A program made the translations under genes and the position numbers. From the NCBI GenBank assembly GCA_963920635.1, contig OY987298.1, positions 143,132,257 through 143,196,256 on the forward strand: DNA of 64,000 bases, written 5' to 3'. The stretch is from Pseudeuparius sepicola (Eukaryota > Arthropoda > Insecta > Coleoptera > Anthribidae). This document shows positions 56,012-64,000 of this stretch, piece by piece (the first letter of the stretch is position 1; each line of letters starts with the position of its first letter). Below the pieces are notes generated by a model that saw only the letters and a list, made by a program, of their open reading frames with translations, had not been told where the DNA came from and ran no database searches.

Positions 56012-56882
56012 CAGTGTGGTCATTTAAGTGTGCAACATATGGGACTTTTTTTCATTAATTGCACAACATTGCCGAAAGTTGATGCATGTTCAATAATCAT
56101 ATTAGGTGCACTTAGAATGGCTGCAATTTAAATAGCATACAGGTTAGGTCAAAAAATTTAAAAATTGCACAAGAGTAAAGTAACCTTCTTTCAAAAAATT
56201 CAGCAAAAGGTTATTAAGAAAGGTTGTTTAGAATTAAAATCTATGCCTAAATACCAAAACATAAAAATTTTCGTCGATTAATTTTCACAGTTTCTTAATA
56301 AACATTTAAAATATAAATTTTGCACCTTAAATTAGAGTTTTTTAATATACACATTATCATTACTAATGTTTTACCTTGTTCAGAAGAATTTTTGCGAAAT
56401 TTTAAAGTTTTGTTTAATATCGTTGCAACAAACATGAAGTTTGTGATTCCCTAAAAAATTAAAAATCTAAGTTAGTTTTACAAATATGCTTGAATTTGAA
56501 CAAAGTTATGCGAAATTGATATAATTTTGATTGATTTATGAAATTGTTTGGGGTGAATATTAAAACAAATATTTTAAAAAAATTATTAATATTTTTCAAA
56601 AAAATATATTTATTTTTCTTAGGAAGCCATGTTTTGGTATTTAGGCATAACTTTTAATTATAGACAACTTTTCTTTTGCTGAATTTGATGAAATAAGGGT
56701 ACTTTACTCTTGTACAATTTTTATATTTTTTGACCTGCGCTGTATGCTGTTTAACTTGCAACCATTCTAAGTGCGCCTAATACCTAATATGATTATCGAA
56801 CATGCACCAACTTTCGGGAATATTTGTATTTTCGTTGTGGAATTAATAAAAAAAATCCCATATGTTGCACACTTAAATACTG
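56012..56882. mobile_element. Mariner MITE, copy 2 of the CAGTGTGGTCATTTAAGTG family
   Basis: Same termini and internal order as 35011-35926. The right end is shortened (ACTTAAATACTG + TA) by a small deletion in the terminal repeat. Confidence 0.85.
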
Positions 56883-57831
56883 TATTATATTATGTACTTT
56901 TGAATTTCAAAAAACCTACTATAGACTTTTTAGCTAAATAATGTTACAGGGTGCGCCCTGACTCCACCTAGTTGCATCCAACGGTTTTTTTCGGGGTGTG
57001 CATGAACAATTACTTTATGAAAGGCGTTATTTGGGAAACACCAGATTCGTGAGTCGGAATTAAATAGGTTTCGCTTGAGCAACGCTAAATTTTTAAATTA
57101 CCTATCATATTTTTGTTATTGCATGCATCGTTCTTTTGTACTATAAAAATTTTTGGCAGTGGTTTTAATAAGCTGTTAAATCTTGATAATTGTTCAATGC
57201 TAAATGCGTTCACGTTATATATCTAGACAAAAACTGCACTTACCTAAGGTAGCAGTTTGACATTTATATATTGTCTGCCTATGCAACTTTTTTTGTTGAA
57301 TTGAATTTATAGAATTATAAAATAACGCCAAGCGGCTGATAAGTTATTCCATTAGAAAGGACAGTTTAGAAAATTATTTGCATTCAATTAAAACAACTCG
57401 CAGCATTTGTGTAAAAAACTTATAAAAATTTCTAAAACGGCAAGGTTATCTATTTCAAATCCACAATTTGAGAAATAGTTGTGGTAATTGAGACATAAAT
57501 AATGTATGTTCTTAGGTTTCAGTGTTATACAGCGTTTGTTGAAACACGCATGAACAAATTCCTTAAAAGAACATTTCAAAGGAGATGCCAAATACCTAAA
57601 TGATAACTTTATACGAGGCTACTCGTCTAATCAACTTAATAAATACCAATGCTGTTCATGGAAGAATAAATTGCCCCGTCTAGAAAAATATTTTTTAGCT
57701 GTTTTCTGCCTATAACCAATCCGACAATGTGCTAAAAACTCAACTGTTTTTTCTAGAACCGGCGATAATAAAGGAAAAATATTAAACGTTTTTGTTCAAT
57801 TGTCAATTTATTCAACTTGTTTTATGATATA
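56883..57831. other. Intergenic, no gene recognised
   Basis: No supported feature. Confidence 0.4.
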
Positions 57832-59272
57832 CAGCGTGTCCCGCTCTGATGTCCGGAAGAGGGAAATAGTATATTTCATTACGAGTCTGGACATAAAGAT
57901 TTTTCGGTGCGTGCGTGACAAATTCACGTGTGAGGCGCAGCCGAACAAGGAAAGCCATGCAAGCACGGAAAAATCTATTTCTGGACGTGTAATGAACGAT
58001 ATTTTTTATTATACTTCTTTGAAAACGGAAACTTAAAACATTTTATCGGCGCATATTATAATAAACTTAATTGACAAAATATAAACAATATAGTGTTTGG
58101 TATGTATGATGGGGGCTTTGTTGTAAATTAGTTATTGTTAGATAAGGTGAATAAAACGTCAAAAATATTACAGAAATGTATCTAAATATTGAAACACTTA
58201 CGAATTAAAATACAAAATAGGTACATGTTAAATATCAGAGAGCATAACCTATAGTTTCTTAAATTTAGTTTACTTTGCTGTGCTGTATATTTCTATTTTA
58301 AAGCCATATATTCGGTATTTTTATTCTGCGCACGGAAAGTTTTTCCATGCGCTGTTTCCGTGCGCTAGCCCGAAAAACCCCATCTTTCATTATTGCTAAA
58401 ACAGATGAAAATAAGGTGTTTTCAAAGAAGTATAATAAAAAGTTTTTTATTTGTGGGTTTACGACACTCTTTATAAAAACTCCTGCTTCTTCCAAAACGC
58501 TCAAAACTTTTAAAATAGTATTTAGTATTTCGAAAAATTTAGAACAAATTTGTTAGTTACCAAGAGTAAAGGTCCGTTGTTTTTGACAATATCAAAAAAT
58601 ATTATCAAGGATGTCATTTGGAATCCACAGGGGGTTACAAATTTGAGGTTTCAGCAATTTATGTTGAATTTTTTTAACAAGGCAACCTTATTCGTGCGTG
58701 TATAATAGATCAGTTTAAAATCACGGGTGGCTGTGGCTATGACAACCAAATAATGTTTGCCATTTTTGCAAATATTGCTCTACACGAAATAATGTGTGTA
58801 GAGAATTTATTAGAAGAGTTGAAATTTGTGCAGAAGTTGGAGGCAATAAATTTGAGTGAAATTTATTTTTGTAAATTTTAATAACATTATTCCTTGTTTA
58901 AATTAATTTTTTATATTGTTAGGAATAAATTGACGTAATAGCATTGAAGAGATAGATTACCTATTGTGCCCGCCTTGTTAAAAAAATCAACCTAAATTGC
59001 AGAAACCTCAAATTTGTAACACCCTGTGGATTCTAAATGACATCCTTGAAAACATTTTTCAATATTGTCAAAAACAACGGTCCTTTACTCTGTCCAACTT
59101 TTTTGTCTAAATTTTTCGAAATACTTAACACCCTGTATAAAAAAATCAAAAACATTTTAACAGTTTTGGGCGTTTTGGAACAAGCAGGAGTTTTTATAAA
59201 GAATGACTTTTTGTCGTATACCCACGAACAAAAACCTTTTCCCTCTTCCGGACATCCGAGCGGGATACACTG
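57832..59272. mobile_element. Mariner-type MITE with a nested family E repeat
   Basis: Ends CAGCGTGTCCCGCTCTGATG and the opposing CCGAGCGGGATACACTG, TA flanks, then GTCCGGAAGAGGGAA on both sides. The family E repeat (57895-58442) lies inside. Confidence 0.75.
57895..58442. mobile_element. Dispersed repeat family E, copy 2 (inverted)
   Basis: Inverse complement of 25117-25640. TTATTATACTTCTTTGAAAA (about 58006) and its inverse (to about 58437) delimit the inner part. Contains the hairpin GCGCACGGAAAG / GTTTCCGTGCGC. Confidence 0.75.
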
Positions 59273-61748
59273 TATGTACTATTACTATCTACTTAGTTTC
59301 ACAAAAGAAACTGACCAGTGCATTTCCACCACACTGTCTTTCTTTGTCATTTCTCAGTGAAAAACTTGACATTTTCAGCCTCCAACCATAGTTGTGAAAC
59401 AAAGGAGTTTTGTTATATCTTCTCTCAAATAGGAAATCTGCTCGCAAGCTTGTGGCTACAGTTTTTCCTTGCATTATATTTTTATAAAATGATATTTACT
59501 CGCCTTAATGCGCCATTAGGTTGCATTATGAGTGTGTAGGATCTTTATCGTTGCACTTCATCGGGTTTACAGCGTTCGTGTGCGAAGGTAGCGGCGCTCC
59601 CTGCGTTCTTTTTGGAAAATTTTATTGCCCCGGCATGTTTAAATAACTTGTGGAACCCGAGAAAACTTTAAAAAACGCGTTGTGAAACTATTGCGTTACC
59701 AAGCGGTTAGGTATATTGTTCAAACATTTTGTTTGTTGTACTTGATTACTTTAGACTAACTATAATTTTTTGATAAATATCAATTGAACATGAAAAAAGG
59801 ATACGGTGGTATGGAGCGTGAAATATGAGTGTCAAATTTATATATGATATTATAACACTAATAGAATTAGTGGAAGCAAGGCCTTGTTTATGAGATTTGC
59901 TAAATAAGTTAGGTACCTACCTGTATTATTTCTCTGGTATCTACTACAGCACTGAGATCTGGACAGGTTCTTTTTTTTCTCCCTATGATTCCGACAACGA
60001 TATTTTAATCGGTCTGTGAGAAATTGCTGTCCAATACCGATAACGACACCGACATCGGTAATATCGGTGTGTGTAAAACGGCGCTTATTCTTATGTTCCA
60101 TATCCTATAATACAGGTCAATCAAATTTATCGATATCGAAAATGTGGTATCATATCTAATATATATCGTTCTAATCTAAATCCTATAAGTTCATTCAAAA
60201 TACAGTATGACGTCTGACGTACGCTCTAATGTACTTTTCCATTAAAATACGTAAGAAAAATAAAATTGAGAAACTTTGTAGTCTTGCACTTTTTATTTGA
60301 AGAGTTTCCCAAAAAGTTTTTTAATTAATTCAGGCTAACGCAAGGTATATGTAGTATGTAGCTCTTGTGTAATATATCGAGTGCCAAAAGAACAGCCGCT
60401 AAACCACATAATTTTTCCAAATTCTGGTAGAGTAGGCTTGTGAAGCAATCAGTTTTGCCGACAGATTTCATTAAGAAACTTTTTCGCTAGCTCTTAAAAT
60501 AAAAAAGTAAGTCCAAGAAATTTCGGCAGTTTTCGGGTTTTTCAAAAATATCTCATGGATTCCTAATATGATTTTACACGAAGCTAGCCCATCAAAAAGA
60601 TAAATTTTCCTTTCAACCAAAGTTCTCCGAGAAATGCATATTTTGGTCAAGATATTTCCAAGTGGCCCTCGTTCAGTAAACAATCTGTATATGTTTTGTC
60701 ACAATGCTGATTGATGCTCCATAGGTGTACTGCGAGATTTTGTAAATGTAAACATGTAAGCACAAATCAAAATGATTAGACAGTCATATTTTATGAGCGC
60801 CAAATATTTTTCTGTCTACAAATGATCAGAATTGTTTTTTAATTTATTTTTTATTTGTGGAATAATAATTTATTTATTTGGTTTGGTGGGAAACAGAAAA
60901 GCTTAAGAAATGCACCCCTGGTTAGTTCTGATCTCTAGGTTATTTTTTATCGTTCAATATTTATCACAGAATACATATATTAGTTATTTAGAAAAATATT
61001 TGTAGTATAAGGATAGCTGTGGGCCGTACACCAAATGTTTACTTCTTAACTTAATAAATATACAAAATAATTTACATAACATTGTACTCAAAATAAAACG
61101 GTCATAATATTCAACGCCAGGACTTTTGATAATTGCACATAACTACCTATATTGATATAGGTTATAATTAATATGTTGTCAGTTTCTACGAAGCGTTGAA
61201 AATTTGTCCAATTCTGTGGATTTTGATTCTTTTTAAATTATTTTTATGAAATGGATTAAATGCGATTAATTGCTGACAAAGGTTGTATACAATATAGTCT
61301 CCAATTTCGTCTATTTTCATTTTATTTAGTTAACAAATAAAAAATTCAATAACGTTAATGTAAAAGGTATACTTTTTAATCTACTACAGGAGCCCTACCG
61401 CAATCGGGTCCCTAAAAGATTGCTAGGTGGACTATACTTTGCATTCTACTAAATAATAACTACATTTCATCTTAAACTTCGTTTTTCCTTTATATCCAAG
61501 CTGCAATAAGGTAGCACTTAATTGTAGAGCCGGCCACTGCATGATAAAGATATCATGCAAAATTTGGTTTGTCTACTACTCGACGTATTTATTTACATCG
61601 ACTTCAAAGTAGTTAAAGCTGTGGCTTCAGTGCGCTGAATATAAAAACATACTGAAGCTCGTAATTAGAATATTTCAAAAACTGTGACTACTTGATACAT
61701 ATTTTAAATCTATTTAAACTATCGACGTATCCCTTACACAATACACAT
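59273..61748. other. Intergenic, no gene recognised
   Basis: About 2.5 kb of AT-rich sequence. I see no exon, no paired transposon ends and no RNA gene. Confidence 0.45.
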
Positions 61749-61754
61749 TTTATT
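61749..61754 (-). terminator. Poly(A) signal of the second CPCFC-type gene
   Basis: AATAAA on the - strand, about 52 nt past the TGA stop. Another lies at 61772-61777. Confidence 0.6.
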
Positions 61755-61805
61755 TCTCAATTTACAACAAATTTATTTACAGAATCCCTAACGTTACTAA
61801 AACAA

Positions 61806-62368
61806 TCACTGATGGCAGAACGGATAGTTCGGGCACGCCTGCGGATGCAATCCTGCGGGGATGTTCCCCGGAACCGCCAGCGGAGCCACGCCGGCGGCGC
61901 CGTACTGCGCAGCCGCCGTTCCTACTGCTGGGCTGTACTGAGGCGCCGCGGCAACACCGCCATACTGCTGATCGGCGCTATACTGCAACGCCGTGCGCTG
62001 CGTGTACTGCGGCACGGCAGCCTGACCGAACTGCTGTAGCGCCGCCGCGCCGTACTGAGGCGCGGCTGCTGCTGGGCTGTACTGGGGCGCGGCGGCTGCT
62101 GGGCTGTACTGAGGCGAGGCGGCTGCTGGGCTGTACTGAGGCGAGGCGCCTGCTGGGCTGTACTGAGGCGCGGCGGCTGCTGGGCTGTATTGAGGAGCGG
62201 CGACGGGAGCGCCGGGTGGTTGGGATTCGGCGAGTCCCTCGCCGCGGTAGTCGCCGTCGCCGATGTACTCGCCCCTGTTGAGGGCGTCTTGCAGGTGGGC
62301 GGGTAGTTGGGGTTCGGGTGGGGAGTATTGTTGAGGGGCGGGTTGGGCGTAGGCGTATTGCGGGGAAG
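61806..62368 (-). CDS. CPCFC: Second CPCFC-type cuticular protein, terminal exon (5' part outside window)
   Basis: After the acceptor TTTTCAG (62369-62375) the exon enters in phase 1 and encodes 186 residues plus TGA. In order: a Gln/Pro/Tyr-rich start (SPQYAYAQPAPQQYSPPEPQ), the conserved NRGEYIGDGDYRGEGLAES, six nonapeptide units of the form (A/S)PQYSPAAA, a looser Ala/Gln/Tyr region, and the ending IPAGLHPQACPNYPFCHQ with one C-x5-C. Predicted secreted structural cuticle protein, paralogue of the gene at 28652-45153. The signal peptide and any first C-x5-C must be encoded right of 64000, since no signal-like exon was found in 62.4-64 kb. The repeat unit is 27 bp, and GC content far exceeds the flanks. 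Confidence 0.87.
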
Positions 62369-63342
62369 CTGAAAATGATAATAGTAGCATAAGGTAGATG
62401 CAACGCAACACTTGGTGTAAATAAAAGGCGCTATTTTTTCACACGGTGCAATGATACGGCATGTCCTATTTCACATTTGCATACCAGTACAAATATGTAT
62501 GAGGGATTTATAATTTAGCATGTTTAAGTGTCGCTTTGTGTATGTTCCTTTATCTTTTCAATAGTGCTCAAGACGCCAACTCGATCGCATTTCCATGTAC
62601 GATATATTTTTTTTATTTTATTAAAACCAATTGGTACATAAAATTTATATTTTTTAAAATTTGCAATCCTCAGACTTTTTACACCGTAGCAGCACTTCTA
62701 GAATAGAGCTTTCTGACAGAAAGCTCTACTTATCGCATTCAAAAATTTTAGGCACATTGCAGAATCCGGCTAGAAGTTTAGACACGTATAAATATCTACG
62801 TCACTAGCCTTATTTTAGATGTGTTCTAATAAGGCAGTCCAACGAACTATCATGATCAGCTGATAATGGCCGTCGGAGGACAAATGTTTACATTAAATGG
62901 ATAATAATTGTTATAGAAAATGAAAATTTCATAACAAAAGGCAAATTAAAAGTTTTCGCACATATTATGTTCCAAACATTTTATTATAGGTGAATCAATT
63001 TTTACCCATTTTGTTTCATTTTTAGAGAGTTTCTTTACACTGCTTATAAGAAAACTTTCAAAATTGGAAGACGACTTGCACACTAATTCGGTTTGTTCGT
63101 TAAATACTTCCTTCGTCTGTACTGTATATTCAATCCACAGATCTGACGGTATGGTATACAGATTACAGATTCATTCTCTGAGAATGTTTGACCGCTACAT
63201 TTTTTAGAGGCCGCTGTAAATTATTTTCTTCTGGATTAGCCTATCTTTGCAACAACTCAATGTTGTCTTTGATTCATAATGATTCGCGTGTCCACTATCA
63301 GAAATCCAAATATTTGAAAGCTTTTAAGCCTTGGCCTCAAAT
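62369..63342. other. Intron of the second CPCFC-type gene
   Basis: No further exon found. An inverted pair AGAGCTTTCTG / CAGAAAGCTCT lies near 62705-62727. Confidence 0.45.
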
Positions 63343-63546
63343 CGTTGAGTGAATTATTTGGATAGAGGACCAACGACTGTCAAATAATTTCTTGAAAAAC
63401 GCAGGAGTGGTCAGAAAACATTAGTCATCAATACCATTTATATTGTTGGAAATTATTTTTGAATCACACACGCGTTTTTCGCGAAAAATAACTGGCAGAT
63501 TTGACAGTCGTTGTTCCTCTTTATATGAATTATTGTTCACTCAACG
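63343..63546. mobile_element. Short TIR element of about 204 bp
   Basis: CGTTGAGTGAA (63343) is mirrored by TTCACTCAACG (to 63546). Next to the ends, CAACGACTGTCAAAT is mirrored by ATTTGACAGTCGTTG. Non-coding. Confidence 0.7.
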
Positions 63547-63802
63547 CTAAAATACTTACTCACTCAATGATTTGTTTTTGAAGGCTTTTTGTTGCTTCGC
63601 ATACTCATCACTCATTGTCAATATCAACTGTTTATATAAGGAAAGTGGAACAACCGCTCTCAAAGTTGACAGATGTTCCATGGCTAGAGCGTGATACGCA
63701 CGTGATCGGCTTGCTATTGGCTAGACGGCAATAAAGTTTTAACCGACGTGCGAGTGCAGGGAGTCGGTGATTGTTACAGAGGTGTATTGAGTTGCAAGTG
63801 GA

Positions 63803-64000
63803 CTTTTATTTTTTTTTCGATATAATTATTTCGCTTTTTATTAATCGTTGGAGCTACGATTACATTTTCAAGAAGTCTAGGTGTGCCATAAAAGTTTGTT
63901 TTTGAAGTTCTCAATACTGGGGCATATTATTTTAATATTTTATAATATAAAATTCCTAGAGATCGTCCTTAATGCGGCCCTGCCTCGTATTAGCCCTCAG
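63803..64000. repeat. Dispersed repeat F, copy 2, truncated by the window edge
   Basis: Direct match to 25645-25862 (AGGTGTGCCATAAAAGTTTG onward) up to the last base. Confidence 0.85.

Noticed and set aside
61978..62403. 141-residue Arg/Ser-rich frame overlapping the cuticle exon
   Set aside because: It is another frame of the same repeat-rich CPCFC exon. The frame with signal-type splice phase, EYIGDGDY and C-x5-C is the real one.
63560..63640. TATATAAA with a following ATG (MSDEYAKQQKAF..) on the - strand as first exon of the second cuticle gene
   Set aside because: The ATG is only about 16 nt from the TATA word, so it would lie upstream of the transcription start, and the peptide is not a signal sequence as a cuticle protein needs.

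Overview
The window looks like insect nuclear DNA. It is AT-rich, and its few host exons are short, GC-rich and bounded by GT/AG splice signals. They encode typical insect proteins: an ITG-like/prohormone-3 neuropeptide precursor and two cuticular proteins with the C-x5-C motif (CPCFC type). The order cannot be fixed from the sequence. Most of the window is transposon-derived: Tc1/mariner-type elements with TA target duplications and very long inverted repeats, hAT elements with 8-bp duplications, unclassified TIR elements, foldback elements, a gypsy integrase remnant and tRNA-derived sequences.

Layout. Bases 1-17.1 kb hold the last two coding exons (280-518 and 16015-16149, + strand) of the ITG-like precursor. 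They are separated by a 15.5-kb intron full of nested elements. From 17.1 to 28.3 kb there is no host gene, only repeats: the gypsy integrase piece, a 2.6-kb TIR element and a mariner relic. From 28.4 to 45.2 kb lies a complete four-exon cuticular protein gene on the - strand (ATG at 45153, stop at 28652, 179 residues). Its three introns are filled by at least nine transposons, and exon 2 sits between two of them, 38 and 42 bp away. Just upstream of its promoter are a hAT, a second hAT inside that one, and a mariner MITE. From 47.8 to 61.7 kb is intergenic and repeat-rich. It includes one mariner-type element with an uninterrupted 354-codon transposase (51811-53930) and a weak GC-rich candidate exon near 54.1 kb. 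At 61806-62368 (- strand) is the terminal exon of a second CPCFC-type gene, whose 5' exons lie beyond the right edge.

How it fits together. The two cuticular genes are tandem paralogues in the same orientation. They share a central EYIGDGDY segment, a C-terminal C-x5-C, and the splice phase at the start of the shared block, but differ by one intron and by unrelated short tandem peptide repeats. The transposons include one plausible autonomous source, its deletion derivatives, and transposase relics inside MITEs. The main points of interest are the nested insertions around an apparently functional cuticle gene, a 419-bp triplication inside a mariner transposase, a foldback whose two arms are tRNA-like sequences, and a set of small stem-loop elements with GC-rich tips.

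All element boundaries were read by eye from terminal repeats. Family names rest on motif recognition, not database searches.
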